Assembly: GCF_011761945.1 (NCBI RefSeq)
Contig: NZ_JAASQV010000003.1
Location: forward strand, 173,538 to 237,537
DNA length: 64,000 bases
Direction: 5' to 3'
Source of the DNA: Sphingomonas leidyi
GTDB lineage: Bacteria > Pseudomonadota > Alphaproteobacteria > Sphingomonadales > Sphingomonadaceae
The translations under genes were made by a program, and so were the position numbers. This document shows positions 37,570 through 46,161 of the stretch, piece after piece (the first letter of the stretch is position 1; every line of letters begins with the position of its first letter). Under the pieces are notes generated by a model that saw only the letters and a list, made by a program, of their open reading frames with translations, searched no databases and was not told the origin of the DNA.

Positions 37570-39171
37570 ATGCGTAGCAAGTTATTGATTTCCGTCGCCA
37601 TTCCGGCGGCCCTTCTCGCCAGCTGCAACAGCCAGCAAGGCAGTTCGGTCGGCTACCGGTCCGGCCCGCAGCAGATGGCGGAAGCCGATTCCGCCGCAGC
37701 GCCCGATAGCGCGGAGCGCTATGCGCGGAACGACGTGGCGGCGGTCCGCGCAGTGGCGCAGGAGCCGGTCTCCACCTTCGCCGTCGATGTCGACACTGCC
37801 GCCTATGCCAATGTCCGCCGCTTCCTCACCCAGGGCCAGCTTCCGCCCAAGGATGCCGTCCGCGCCGAGGAGCTGATCAACTATTTCCGCTACGACTATC
37901 CGCTGCCCCAGGATCGGGCCGCGCCGTTCAGCATCACCACCGATGTCGCGCAGACGCCGTGGAACCCCGAGACCCGGCTGCTGCGCATCGGCCTGCGCGG
38001 CTACGACCTGAACCCCAGCGAGCGCCCGCCCGCCAATCTCGTCTTCCTCGTCGACGTCTCGGGATCGATGAACGAGCCGGACAAGCTGCCGCTGGTGAAG
38101 CGCGCGCTCGGCATGGTCGCGGACAATATGAAGGCCGGCGACCATGTATCGATCGTCGTCTATGCCGGGGCTGCCGGCGTGGTGCTGGAGCCGACCGCCA
38201 GCCCCGCCGAGGTCCGGGCGGCGCTGAACGATCTCAGCGCCGGCGGCTCCACGGCGGGCGGCGAAGGCATCCAGCTCGCCTATGCGATGGCGCGACGGAA
38301 TTTCCGCGAGGACGGAGTCAATCGCGTGATCCTCGCCAGCGACGGCGATTTCAACGTCGGCATCACCGACCAGACCCAGCTCGAGCAACTGATCGAGAAG
38401 AACCGCGACGACGGCATCACCCTCACCGTGCTCGGCTTCGGCCAGGGCAATCTCAACGATGCGATGATGGAGTCGATCGCCGACAAGGGGAACGGCAACT
38501 ATGCCTATGTCGACGGGATCGACGAGGCGCGGAAGGTGCTCGACACCGAGCTGGCCTCCACGCTCTTCACCATCGCGAAGGACGTGAAGGTCCAGGTGGA
38601 GTTCAATCCGGCGGCGGTGCGCCAGTATCGCCTGATCGGCTATGAGAATCGCGCGCTGCGCGAGCAGGATTTCCAGAACGACAAGGTGGACGCGGGCGAT
38701 ATCGGTGCCGGGCATCAGGTTACCGCGATCTACGAGATCGTCCCCGCCGGCGCCAAGGGCTGGCTGCCCGAGCGCCATTTCGCCGCCAATCGCCGGCCCG
38801 AAGGCCAAACCCCGGATACGGGCACGGCGCAGGGCGAACTGGCCCAGGTCCGGCTCCGCTACAAGCTGCCCGAGGGCGGCGCCTCGCGCCTGATCACCCG
38901 GCCGGTCGACGCCGGCCAGCTGCGGAACGCCCCGATGCCGCGCGGCGACCTGGCCTTTGCGGTGGCAGTGGCCGGCTTCGCGCAGAAACTGCGCGGCGAC
39001 GACCTGCTCGGCGACTGGGGCTATGCCGACATCAGGCGCCTCGCCGGCACGCAATGGGGCTTCAGCCAGCAAGCCTGGTGGCGGAGCGAGTTCCTGCGCC
39101 TGGTCGATCTCGCAAACACCCAGGCGCGTACCGCGTCGACGGAAGGCCGCGGGGAAGATCGGGCACTCTAG
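37570..39171 (+). CDS. von Willebrand factor A domain lipoprotein (YfbK-like)
   Basis: 533 residues. AAGGAG precedes the second of two overlapping ATGs; the first hits a stop at once. The signal ends in the lipobox LLAS-C (Cys near residue 17), so it is a lipoprotein. A leading domain (FAVDVDTAAYANVRRFLTQG, vWF_A-associated) is followed by the vWA domain with an intact MIDAS site DVSGSMNE, GGSTAGGEGIQLAYA and LASDGDFNVG, then a C-terminal domain (DUF3520-like) from about residue 355. Such proteins bind divalent metal and protein partners in the cell envelope; the partner is unknown. It stands alone. Confidence 0.88.
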   Translation: MRSKLLISVAIPAALLASCNSQQGSSVGYRSGPQQMAEADSAAAPDSAERYARNDVAAVRAVAQEPVSTFAVDVDTAAYANVRRFLTQGQLPPKDAVRAEELINYFRYDYPLPQDRAAPFSITTDVAQTPWNPETRLLRIGLRGYDLNPSERPPANLVFLVDVSGSMNEPDKLPLVKRALGMVADNMKAGDHVSIVVYAGAAGVVLEPTASPAEVRAALNDLSAGGSTAGGEGIQLAYAMARRNFREDGVNRVILASDGDFNVGITDQTQLEQLIEKNRDDGITLTVLGFGQGNLNDAMMESIADKGNGNYAYVDGIDEARKVLDTELASTLFTIAKDVKVQVEFNPAAVRQYRLIGYENRALREQDFQNDKVDAGDIGAGHQVTAIYEIVPAGAKGWLPERHFAANRRPEGQTPDTGTAQGELAQVRLRYKLPEGGASRLITRPVDAGQLRNAPMPRGDLAFAVAVAGFAQKLRGDDLLGDWGYADIRRLAGTQWGFSQQAWWRSEFLRLVDLANTQARTASTEGRGEDRAL

Positions 39172-39214
39172 CCTCCCCCGCATCCGGCGGCGATCCAGGG
39201 CGCCGCCGGCCGCC

Positions 39215-39250
39215 GCGGCCCGGCCTTTCGTCCCCTTGAGGCCGGGCCGC
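39215..39250. terminator. strong GC hairpin between convergent genes
   Basis: GCGGCCCGGCCT and AGGCCGGGCCGC form a perfect 12-bp stem with a 12-base loop, 43 bases after the vWA gene and facing the convergent lipoprotein gene. No T tract on either side, so termination strength is uncertain. Confidence 0.5.
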
Positions 39251-39275
39251 GGCACCCATTTGCTTCACGCCAACT

Positions 39276-39303
39276 CGTCATTCCCACGAAAGCGGGGATG
39301 ACG
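39276..39303. repeat. REP-like palindrome (CGTCATTCCC...GGGGATGACG)
   Basis: An imperfect inverted repeat: the arms CGTCATTCCC and GGGGATGACG pair over ten bases with one G-T. It matches the core of the element at 47955-47984 (CGTCATCCCC...GGGGATGACG). Such dispersed palindromes are typical intergenic repeats of proteobacterial genomes. Confidence 0.6.
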
Positions 39304-39338
39304 GACGTAGTTTCAAAGGCTTGCCTGGAGTTCTCAAC

Positions 39339-39860
39339 CTAGCGCCGGTTCACCACCGCATCGTCTGACCCGGCCGCATTGTCGGCGACATTCCCCGGCG
39401 CCACCGGCGGTTGCGAATTCAGCCCGTCCGCCGGCCGTGCCCCCGCGCAGCCATGGAGCTGCTTGTCGCCGATGCGGATATCGGCGGTTAACGGTCGCTC
39501 GATCGCCGGATCGCCGCCTTCGACGCAACGCGTACCGGTGAAGGTGATCGTCACCGGCGCGCCCGCGACGTCCTTGGTGGTCCACACCGCCTTCCCCGCC
39601 TGGACCTGCGGCGAGACAGGGTAGAATTGCGTCACGCTTCCCTCGGTCCCGCGCCCGGCGAAGCGCGTGAGCGTGATCGATCCGGGCGCGACCTCGAGCG
39701 ACCAGGTCAGCGCGTTGTCGGTGGCGCGCAGCGGCGCGTCGAGTGGGATATCGCCCAGTCGTGGCCCGGCTGGGCTCGGCTTGGCCGCCGGCGCTTCGGT
39801 CTTCTCGCTCGATCCGCAGCTCGCCAGCACGAGCAGCGCGGCAATGGCGAATGCGCGCAT
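39339..39860 (-). CDS. putative lipoprotein, 173 residues
   Basis: MRAFAIAALLVLASCGSSEK has a lipobox (LAS-C). The mature region contains ALTWSLEVAPGSITLTRFAG and VTITFTGTRCVEGGDPAIER, a beta-rich fold with two cysteines (in TRCVEGG and HGCAGARP), recalling small COG3650-like envelope lipoproteins. The end is a low-complexity Asp/Asn/Ala tail. Function unknown. Single gene, divergent from the Y-family polymerase. Confidence 0.75.
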   Translation of the reverse strand: MRAFAIAALLVLASCGSSEKTEAPAAKPSPAGPRLGDIPLDAPLRATDNALTWSLEVAPGSITLTRFAGRGTEGSVTQFYPVSPQVQAGKAVWTTKDVAGAPVTITFTGTRCVEGGDPAIERPLTADIRIGDKQLHGCAGARPADGLNSQPPVAPGNVADNAAGSDDAVVNRR

Positions 39861-39962
39861 TTACCATCCTCCCTCGGCCGCGACCCTGCACGGGCCGCGC
39901 CCGCCGGGTCAAGCGGCAGGCCGCGTCCCCAATTCTTCATTCCCGCTGTCCGACAAGCCAAT

Positions 39963-39977
39963 GTTCCTATATTGTTC
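39963..39977 (+). promoter_or_regulatory. LexA (SOS) box of the alphaproteobacterial type
   Basis: GTTCCTATATTGTTC is an exact GTTC-N7-GTTC, the known LexA recognition site in alphaproteobacteria. It ends six bases before the ATG chosen for the Y-family polymerase, a gene class usually under SOS control, which strongly supports the assignment. Confidence 0.8.
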
Positions 39978-39983
39978 CAATCC

Positions 39984-41369
39984 ATGACCGACGCGAGTCG
40001 CCTTGCCGCTGCCCCTTCGCCGCCCCCGCCGGTGCTCGAAGAGAGCGGAGCCGGGGCCCCGTACCGTGATCCGCCACCGATCCTCGCCTTCCCGCCCCGG
40101 CCGCTGCGCTGGCTCTATCTCGATCTCAATTCCTATTTCGCCAGCGTCGAGCAGCAGCTGAACCCCGATCTCCGCGGGCACCCGGTGATCGTCGCGCCGG
40201 TGGACAGCGACACCACCGTCGCCATCGCCGCCTCGGTCGAGGCGAAGCGGTACGGCATCTCCACCGGCACCCCGGTCTGGGAGGCCAAGCGCCTGTGCCG
40301 GGATCTGCGGATCACCCCGGCCCGGCACGAAAAATATGTCGAGTTCCACGAGGCGGTGCTGGCCGAGATAGGGAAGCACATTCCCGTCACCCATGTCTGC
40401 TCGATCGACGAGGTCGCCTGCCGGCTGCTCGACAATGAGAACGATCCGGCGGCCGCAGTGGCGCTCGCGCATCGGATCAAGGCGGGAATCCGCATGCATG
40501 TCGGCGAATGCCTCACCAGTTCGGTGGGCATCGCGCCGAACCGTCTCCTCGCCAAGCTCGCCTCCGACATGCAGAAGCCCGACGGCCTGGTGGTGCTGAC
40601 GGCGGACAAGCTCCCCCAATGCCTGTATCCGCTGCGTCTGCGCGAGATCGCCGGCATCGGCGCCAAGATGGAGAAGCGGCTGGCGCAGGACGGCATCCTC
40701 GACATCCGGCAATATTGCGAGCGCCGCCCGCGCGACGCGGGCAATGCCTGGGGCGGCGTCAATGGCGACCGGCTCTGGTATCTGCTCCACGGCGTCGAGC
40801 TGCCCGACAAGCCGACCCAGAGCCGCACGATCGGGCACAGCCATGTGCTCAGCCCGCAGAGGCGCGGGCTCGAGCCCACCCGGCTCACCGCGCGCCGCCT
40901 GGCGCTCAAGGCCGCCAGCCGCCTGCGCCGCAAGGGCTATCGCGCGCGCCTGCTGGTGCTCCACGGCAAGTTCGAGGACGACAAGTCGGGCTGGCGCGCC
41001 TCGATCCGCCTGCCGGACACGCAGGACAGCTTCGTGATCCTCCATGCGCTCGACCAGCTCTTCCCCCGCCTGGCCGAAGCGGGGCGCGGCCGGACGGGCG
41101 GCTTCCGGCTGCGCATGGTGGGCGTGACGCTCTGCGAAATCGCGGCGGTGGAGGGCGAGCAGGGTTCGCTCTTCGCCGCGCTCGATCCGGACGATCCACT
41201 GGCCCGCGAGACGCGCACGCTCGCACTCAGCCGCGCGATGGACCGGATTAACCATAGATTCGGCCGCAACGCCGTTTCGGTCGGCCCGCTGCACGGCGGC
41301 AGAATCGATCGGGTAGGGACAAAGATCGCTTTCGGACGTATTCCGGAAATGAGCGAATTCCATGAATGA
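39984..41369 (+). CDS. Y-family DNA polymerase (DinB/ImpB-type)
   Basis: 461 residues. Translesion polymerase. After a 40-residue Pro/Ala-rich N-terminus come RWLYLDLNSYFASVEQQ (first catalytic Asp), VIVAPVDSDTTVAIAASVEA, VCSIDEVACRL (the SxDE catalytic pair), SSVGIAPNRLLAKLASDMQK (finger/palm) and LREIAGIGAKMEKRLAQDGI (helix-hairpin-helix), then a little-finger-like C-terminal part. It lacks obvious ImuB features and is close to Pol IV/ImpB-MucB-SamB proteins. The LexA box directly before the ATG means either a leaderless message or that translation begins further in, for example at the GTG near 40031. Confidence 0.88.
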   Translation: MTDASRLAAAPSPPPPVLEESGAGAPYRDPPPILAFPPRPLRWLYLDLNSYFASVEQQLNPDLRGHPVIVAPVDSDTTVAIAASVEAKRYGISTGTPVWEAKRLCRDLRITPARHEKYVEFHEAVLAEIGKHIPVTHVCSIDEVACRLLDNENDPAAAVALAHRIKAGIRMHVGECLTSSVGIAPNRLLAKLASDMQKPDGLVVLTADKLPQCLYPLRLREIAGIGAKMEKRLAQDGILDIRQYCERRPRDAGNAWGGVNGDRLWYLLHGVELPDKPTQSRTIGHSHVLSPQRRGLEPTRLTARRLALKAASRLRRKGYRARLLVLHGKFEDDKSGWRASIRLPDTQDSFVILHALDQLFPRLAEAGRGRTGGFRLRMVGVTLCEIAAVEGEQGSLFAALDPDDPLARETRTLALSRAMDRINHRFGRNAVSVGPLHGGRIDRVGTKIAFGRIPEMSEFHE

Positions 41370-41493
41370 CATCGGTGTCGGTCATGCGATCGCAATATTC
41401 CAGGCGTGATACCGCACCGCACAATTGGAATGTAACTCTATAACACGAATCGCTTGACGATTCTTGCATGGTGAACGAAAGCTCCTGCCCGCT

Positions 41494-41874
41494 ATGAAGA
41501 AAGCCCCCTTTTTTGCCGCCGCCGCCGTGCTCCTGTCGCTCGCGGCCTGTGAGAACAAGCCCGAGGAAGTCTCGGGCACCGCGCCCGATCCCCAGGCCGA
41601 AGCGCTGAAGAACGCTCCCAAGGTCGAGCTGCCGCCGTCGATCGCGTCGTCGGTCTCGATGCGCTGCAAGGACAACACCGTCGTGTTCGCCGACTTCTAC
41701 AAGGGCGACAAGCAGGTCCTGATCAAGGAGGCCAAGGACGGCCCGGGCACCATGCTCAAGGCGCCGGAAGCCGGCCAGCCCTTCGTCGCCGCGGGCGGCT
41801 ACAAGGTCACCGGCACCGCCAAGAACGCCACGATCGAGATTCCGGGCAAGGGCTCGCGCGCCTGCCACGCCTGA
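41494..41874 (+). CDS. small putative lipoprotein, 126 residues
   Basis: MKKAPFFAAAAVLLSLAACE has a lipobox (LAA-C). The mature part has SVSMRCKDNTVVFADFYKGD and a final cysteine in SRACHA, so one disulfide is possible. A compact beta-rich periplasmic protein (MliC-like impression, with a CxDN-type segment), but not firmly assigned. Followed by a clear intrinsic terminator, so it is a single-gene unit. Confidence 0.75.
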   Translation: MKKAPFFAAAAVLLSLAACENKPEEVSGTAPDPQAEALKNAPKVELPPSIASSVSMRCKDNTVVFADFYKGDKQVLIKEAKDGPGTMLKAPEAGQPFVAAGGYKVTGTAKNATIEIPGKGSRACHA

Positions 41875-41898
41875 TCGCGGTACAGTGTTTTCATCCGA

Positions 41899-41929
41899 GG
41901 GTCGGCGGGCATTCCCGCCGGCCCTTTTT
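41899..41929 (+). terminator. intrinsic terminator
   Basis: GGGTCGGCGGG pairs with CCCGCCGGCCC around a four-base loop CATT, and TTTTT follows directly. It is 24 bases past the stop of the small lipoprotein gene. Confidence 0.9.
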
Positions 41930-41964
41930 CATGCGAGGCTTGAAGGCGAAGGGAGCGAATCCGG

Positions 41965-42699
41965 GTGGCGACTGTCGCGATCTACAGCCTCAAGGGCGGT
42001 GTCGGTAAGACGACGCTGGCGGTGAACCTGGCCTGGGCCTCCGCCACCCTGTCCGCGCGCCGCACCCTGCTCTGGGACCTCGATCCCCAGGCCGCCGCCA
42101 CCTTCCTCGTCGAGCCGCAGGGCAAGACCCGCGACCAGGCCCAGGCGATCTTCACCAAGGACGTGGCGCCGGCCAAGCTGGTCCAGCACACCGGCACCGA
42201 ACGGCTCGACCTGATCGGCGCGGACACGTCGCTGCGCGGCCTCGACCTGACTTTCCACGAACTCGACAAGAAGAAGCGGCTGGCCAAGCTGCTCGCCGAG
42301 CTCGACCGGGCCTATGATCGGACGCTGCTCGATTGCCCGCCCGGCCTGACCGAGACCAGCGAGCAGGTGATGCGCGCCGCCGACCTGATCGTCGTGCCGG
42401 TGATCCCCTCCCCGCTCTCCACCCGTGCTTTCGAGGAGGTTTCGGCACATCTCGCCCGCAAGGGGGGCAAGGTGCCGCTGATGCCGGTCCATTCGATGGT
42501 CGACCGCCGGCGGAAACTCCATGTCGAGGCGGTGGCCGCGCGCCCCGACTGGCCGGTGATTCCGATGGCGAGCATCGTCGAGGCGATGAGCGTGCATCGC
42601 GCCGCAGTGGGCGACTATGCCCCCCGTACCCTCGGCGCCCAGGCCTTTGCCGGGCTGTGGCAGGCAATCGAGCGCCGGCTGGCGGGCAAGAAGCGTTGA
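41965..42699 (+). CDS. orphan ParA-family ATPase
   Basis: 244 residues, GTG start. Deviant Walker A motif KGGVGKTT (residues 10-17), DLDPQAAATF (Walker A' region), and TLLDCPPGLTETSEQVMRAA (Walker B). MinD/ParA proteins move cargo such as chromosomes, plasmids or polar complexes. No ParB gene is adjacent, and the chromosome's own parAB pair is usually near the origin, so this is an additional family member with unknown cargo. Its TGA overlaps the TTG start of aat, so the two are coupled. Confidence 0.85.
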   Translation: MATVAIYSLKGGVGKTTLAVNLAWASATLSARRTLLWDLDPQAAATFLVEPQGKTRDQAQAIFTKDVAPAKLVQHTGTERLDLIGADTSLRGLDLTFHELDKKKRLAKLLAELDRAYDRTLLDCPPGLTETSEQVMRAADLIVVPVIPSPLSTRAFEEVSAHLARKGGKVPLMPVHSMVDRRRKLHVEAVAARPDWPVIPMASIVEAMSVHRAAVGDYAPRTLGAQAFAGLWQAIERRLAGKKR

Positions 42700-43451
42700 G
42701 CCGCGCCCAGCCGCCCCAGCAGGAGCTGGATCCGGACCTGGTGCTGCGTGCCTATGCCATGGGCGTCTTCCCCATGGCCGATCACCGCAGCGCGGCCAGC
42801 GTCTATTGGGTCGAGCCCAAGCTGCGCGGCGTGCTGCCGCTGAACGGCTTCCACCTGTCCCGCTCGCTCAGGAAGGTCATCCAGTCCGGCCGTTTCCGCC
42901 TGACCGCCGATGCCGCGTTCGAGCACATCATCCGGCTCTGCGCCGAGAGCGCCGCCGACCGGCCGGACACCTGGATCAACGGCCCGATCGAACGCGTCTT
43001 CCTCGAACTGCATCGCCGCGGCTTCGCGCATTCGCTCGAATGCTGGGACGGCGATACGCTCGCCGGCGGCTTGTATGGCCTGGCGCTGGGCCGGGCGTTC
43101 TTCGGGGAATCGATGGTCACCCGCATCCCCAACGCCTCGAAAGTGGCCTTCGCCCACCTCGTCGCACGGCTCGGAGCCGGCGGGTTCACGCTGCTCGATT
43201 GCCAGTTCATCACCGAGCATCTCACCACGCTGGGCGCGGTCGAGATTCCTCGTGACGACTATGTCGCGTTGCTGGCCGGGGCGCTGGGCGATTCGGCTGC
43301 CGGGCTCTCGGTCGGCGCGCCTTCGGTCGACGGCGACTTCTTCGCGCTCGACGCATTGCCCGATCCGCTGCCGCCCGCCGCGGGCGCCGGCACCGTGTCG
43401 GGCCCGCTGTCGCGGAAGGTCATCGCGCAGCTCTTGGGCCAGACGTCGTAG
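42696..43451 (+). CDS. aat: leucyl/phenylalanyl-tRNA--protein transferase
   Basis: 251 residues from a TTG that overlaps the parA-like stop (TTGA). Adds Leu/Phe to N-terminal Lys/Arg of proteins, marking them for ClpAP (N-degron pathway). AYAMGVFPMAD, VYWVEPKLRGVLPLNGFHLS, DTWINGPIERVFLELHRRGF, AHSLECWDGDTLAGGLYGLA and GRAFFGESMVTRIPNASKVA are the family's main motifs, and LLDCQFITEHLTTLGAVEI is the conserved C-terminal block. The last 64 codons lie antisense to the DUF2155 gene. Confidence 0.95.
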   Translation: MSRAQPPQQELDPDLVLRAYAMGVFPMADHRSAASVYWVEPKLRGVLPLNGFHLSRSLRKVIQSGRFRLTADAAFEHIIRLCAESAADRPDTWINGPIERVFLELHRRGFAHSLECWDGDTLAGGLYGLALGRAFFGESMVTRIPNASKVAFAHLVARLGAGGFTLLDCQFITEHLTTLGAVEIPRDDYVALLAGALGDSAAGLSVGAPSVDGDFFALDALPDPLPPAAGAGTVSGPLSRKVIAQLLGQTS

Positions 43452-43921
43452 ATCGGATGCTGGACGACGTTGAGCGCCGGACGTTCCGCGAACAGCCAGC
43501 CCGAATGGACGCGGTGCCATTGCTTGTCGAGCTCGAGCACATCGACCTGCACAAAGGCGCCGGTGAGCTGGTCCGCTTCCCAGGGCGCGGTCTTGTCGCA
43601 GGCCCTGAGGCGGACGATCACATCGCCGATCCGCACCGCCTGGCCCGGCTTCAGCTTGAATTCGCGCGCTTCGCCGTTGCGCTTGTTGAGGATGCCGAGC
43701 ACGGCGACGCGGTCCTTCATCGGCGTCGCAGCCGCATCCTCGATCGCCTTGCCGTCGCGATCGACGGTGATCACGTCGGCCGCCGCCTTGTCCGAAGCGC
43801 CGCCGCCGGTGACGATCTGGTCCGAAACCGAATTGTTCGTGGGACCGCCGCCGCTGCCCGAACAGGCGCCGAGGGCGAGCAACAGCCCGACCGCGGCGGC
43901 TCCGGCACGGCAACGGATCAT
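43259..43921 (-). CDS. DUF2155 lipoprotein-like protein
   Basis: 220 residues. MIRCRAGAAAVGLLLALGAC ends in a lipobox-like GA-C. The DUF2155 domain (about residues 65-155) includes DRVAVLGILNKRNGEAREF, ACDKTAPWEADQLTGAFVQV and SGWLFAERPALNVVQHPIYD VWPKSC, the family's hallmark. A Ser/Ala/Pro-rich tail of about 60 residues follows and is encoded opposite the 3' end of aat. It starts within the stop of the NDUFA12 gene (ATGA), the usual alphaproteobacterial pair. Confidence 0.87.
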   Translation of the reverse strand: MIRCRAGAAAVGLLLALGACSGSGGGPTNNSVSDQIVTGGGASDKAAADVITVDRDGKAIEDAAATPMKDRVAVLGILNKRNGEAREFKLKPGQAVRIGDVIVRLRACDKTAPWEADQLTGAFVQVDVLELDKQWHRVHSGWLFAERPALNVVQHPIYDVWPKSCAMTFRDSGPDTVPAPAAGGSGSGNASSAKKSPSTEGAPTESPAAESPSAPASNAT

Positions 43922-44310
43922 GCGCCGGGGGTCCAGGCCTCGTAGTCGCCGGTGGCGCGGGCACGGTGCCCGCCCTTCTCCAGCGCGCCGCTCGGGCGAT
44001 AGGCGAGCTGCGAGCCGGTCAGGTTCATCTCGGCGGGCTTCTCCCACGCCTTGGGCGCCGGCAGCGCCTGGTCCGGCGCCGAATCGATCTGGTGGTGCAG
44101 CCAGCTGAACCATTCCGGCGGCACCCGGCTCGCATCGTTCGAGCCGTTGTAGATCACCCAGCGGCGCGGAATGCCGTTGGGATCCTGGCCGCCCTCGTAA
44201 TAGACGTTGCCCAGATCGTCCTCGCCCACGCGCGTCTTCCCGCGCAGGCCCATCCAGGTGCCGAAGGTGGCGCCGTTCCACCAGGTGAAGGGATTGAGAT
44301 TGAGACCCAT
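43918..44310 (-). CDS. NADH:ubiquinone oxidoreductase subunit NDUFA12 homologue
   Basis: 130 residues. Homologue of the mitochondrial complex I accessory subunit B17.2, found in alphaproteobacteria. TWWNGATFGTWMGLRGKTRV, VGEDDLGNVYYEGG, RRWVIYNGSNDASRVPPEWF and WLHHQIDSAPDQ are the conserved blocks. It packs on the matrix/cytoplasmic arm of complex I. Overlaps the DUF2155 start by four bases. The rest of complex I is encoded elsewhere. Confidence 0.95.
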   Translation of the reverse strand: MGLNLNPFTWWNGATFGTWMGLRGKTRVGEDDLGNVYYEGGQDPNGIPRRWVIYNGSNDASRVPPEWFSWLHHQIDSAPDQALPAPKAWEKPAEMNLTGSQLAYRPSGALEKGGHRARATGDYEAWTPGA

Positions 44311-44348
44311 GGGCGCGGATTAGCGGGGAGCGCGCGGAGAGGCAATGA

Positions 44349-44840
44349 TTACTGCTTCTCCCAGCGTACCTTGTCGCCGGCCCGGATGCCGAGCTTCGCC
44401 GAAAGGCCCGCGTTGATCTCGAGCACCGCCGCCACCGGCTCGCCCGACTTCACGTTATCCTCCGAAAACGGCACGGCATTCTCGCCGATCCGGGCGATCG
44501 TGCCGTCCTCGCGGATGAACAGGATGTCGAGCGCAGTGGGCGTGTTCTTCATCCAGAAGCTCGCCTCGCGCGGCGGGCCGTCGGCCGGATAGGGCGCGAA
44601 GAGCATGCCGCCGTCCTGCGGGATGTTGGTGCGGAACATCAGCCCGCGCTCCTGCTCGGCAGTGGTGCGGGCGAGCTCGACATGGAAGACGTGCGGGCCA
44701 TTGGCACTGTCGACCGTCACGTCGATCTTTCGCGCAGCCTGCACCGCGGCTGGCCGGGTCTCCGCCTCGCCCTGACACGCACCCGAGACGAGCAGCACGG
44801 AAGCGGCGAGCGCCGCTCCCAACCCACGCAGGAACTTCAT
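44349..44840 (-). CDS. DUF192 periplasmic protein
   Basis: 163 residues. Signal peptide with a possible lipobox (LLVSGAC). The DUF192 domain spans about residues 45-160: FHVELARTTAEQERGLMFRT, MLFAPYPADGPPREASFWMK, NTPTALDILFI and VLEINAGLSAKLGIRAGDKV. Small beta-barrel envelope proteins of unknown role. It lies four bases after the cold-shock gene and is probably cotranscribed with it, an arrangement seen often in this order of bacteria. Confidence 0.9.
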   Translation of the reverse strand: MKFLRGLGAALAASVLLVSGACQGEAETRPAAVQAARKIDVTVDSANGPHVFHVELARTTAEQERGLMFRTNIPQDGGMLFAPYPADGPPREASFWMKNTPTALDILFIREDGTIARIGENAVPFSEDNVKSGEPVAAVLEINAGLSAKLGIRAGDKVRWEKQ

Positions 44841-44844
44841 CGTC

Positions 44845-45429
44845 TCAGCCGGTCCTTTCGACCGCCACGGCGAGCGGCCCCTTTTCGCCATCGACGATGC
44901 GCGCGCTGAGCGACTGGCCGGGCTCGACCTCCTCGATATCGGCGCGGCGCAGCGTCTCCATATGGACGAATATATCGGCCGAGTCGGATTCGCGCACGAG
45001 GAATCCATAGCCCTTGAGGCGATTGAACCATTTCACCGTCACCGGCTCGAACGGTCCGGCAGTGGCGATCAGCTTCACCCGGTCGGCCCGATCGGCCTGG
45101 CGCTTCGGCGCCTCGACCGCCTGGCTGAGATCGATCGAAAGGATCTCGCGGGCCTGCAGCCCCCGCTGGCGCTGCACCGCCGTACACTCCACCCGAGCGC
45201 CCTCGGGCAGCGAGCGGCGGCCATGATCCTGAAGCACGGTGAAGTGGATCAGGATGTCGCCCACGGCAGCGTCGTCGGCAACGAGAAAGCCGAAACCCCG
45301 CGTAACGTCGAACCATTTCACGACACCGGCAAAGACCTGGTTTTCATCCACCGGGTCCTCGCCAATCCCCCCGTTATCGTTCGGCGTGTCTGTATAGTCG
45401 TTCTGCGCAACCTGTTGGTCAGCACGCAT
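44845..45429 (-). CDS. double cold-shock-domain protein
   Basis: 194 residues with two CSD folds. The first (about 33-100) has [16 protein letters not shown] and [10 protein letters not shown], the RNP1 and RNP2 motifs; the second (about 125-190) has [16 protein letters not shown] and [11 protein letters not shown]. Binds single-stranded nucleic acid, probably as an RNA chaperone. Tandem CSD proteins are typical of alphaproteobacteria (CspC/CspD of Caulobacter). A 30-residue acidic N-terminus precedes the first domain. ATG after CAGGAA. Confidence 0.93.
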   Translation of the reverse strand: MRADQQVAQNDYTDTPNDNGGIGEDPVDENQVFAGVVKWFDVTRGFGFLVADDAAVGDILIHFTVLQDHGRRSLPEGARVECTAVQRQRGLQAREILSIDLSQAVEAPKRQADRADRVKLIATAGPFEPVTVKWFNRLKGYGFLVRESDSADIFVHMETLRRADIEEVEPGQSLSARIVDGEKGPLAVAVERTG

Positions 45430-45503
45430 TTCCTGTTCCCCCGAAGGGTCACATTAACATGGTATTTTCCATAAATGGAATTGCCTTTGTTGCCGATCTG
45501 GCA

Positions 45504-46040
45504 TCAAGCGCCGCCGAGTGCGGTTTCCGGGTCGTCCCCCGGCGCCATGCGGACGATCGCGCGGGCCAGTCCCGGCGCATGCCCGGCACGGATCATCGCA
45601 GCCATCTGCTTCTCCTGGAGCGGCCGGTCCGCCGCTTCGCGGGCATAGGGACCGATGCGCCTGCGCCGGGCAAAGGCGATCGCGCTCGCAAGTCCTTCCG
45701 CCGCGATCGCCGGCGCCAGCGCGGCGGCATCCGCCTCCTCCACGCCGGCGAACCGCAGCGCCTCGTGCACCCGGCGGGCCCCCAATCCGCGCCGCGCCAT
45801 CGCCCCTGCCTTGGATTCGGCATAGAGCCGGTCGTCGACATAGCCGAGCTCGGCCATGCGCTCGGCCAAAGCCTCGGGATCGGGGGAATTTTCTCCATCC
45901 CAGCCGCGCTCGCGCAGCTTTCGGGACAGATAGGCCGCAAGTTTGGCCCTTGTCGTAGCGTAACGTTCGACATAGCGGAGCGCATAACGCTCCAGATCGG
46001 CGCTATTCAGCGGTGGGAGGGGGCGTCTCGGGACTGGCAT
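45504..46040 (-). CDS. recX: regulatory protein RecX
   Basis: 178 residues from the ATG of MPVPRRPLPP; a longer frame exists upstream but is poorly supported. RecX modulates RecA filaments. Three-helix repeats are visible: LERYALRYVERYATTRAKLA, LAERMAELGYVDDRLYAESK and ARRGLGARRVHEALRFAGV, the last two being family hallmarks. The C-terminal repeat is degenerate. No recA is nearby. Divergent from the fatty acyl-AMP ligase with about 120 bases between. Confidence 0.85.
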   Translation of the reverse strand: MPVPRRPLPPLNSADLERYALRYVERYATTRAKLAAYLSRKLRERGWDGENSPDPEALAERMAELGYVDDRLYAESKAGAMARRGLGARRVHEALRFAGVEEADAAALAPAIAAEGLASAIAFARRRRIGPYAREAADRPLQEKQMAAMIRAGHAPGLARAIVRMAPGDDPETALGGA

Positions 46041-46161
46041 GCGCCATGATTGTGCCACACTGGCAACCGATTTTGAACGACAGCGCGTAGCAGAGGCTAG
46101 CCTCAAAAAATTCGTCGTGGGGGCACGACGTTGGCTACCACGCAGGGGCACGGAATAAAGA

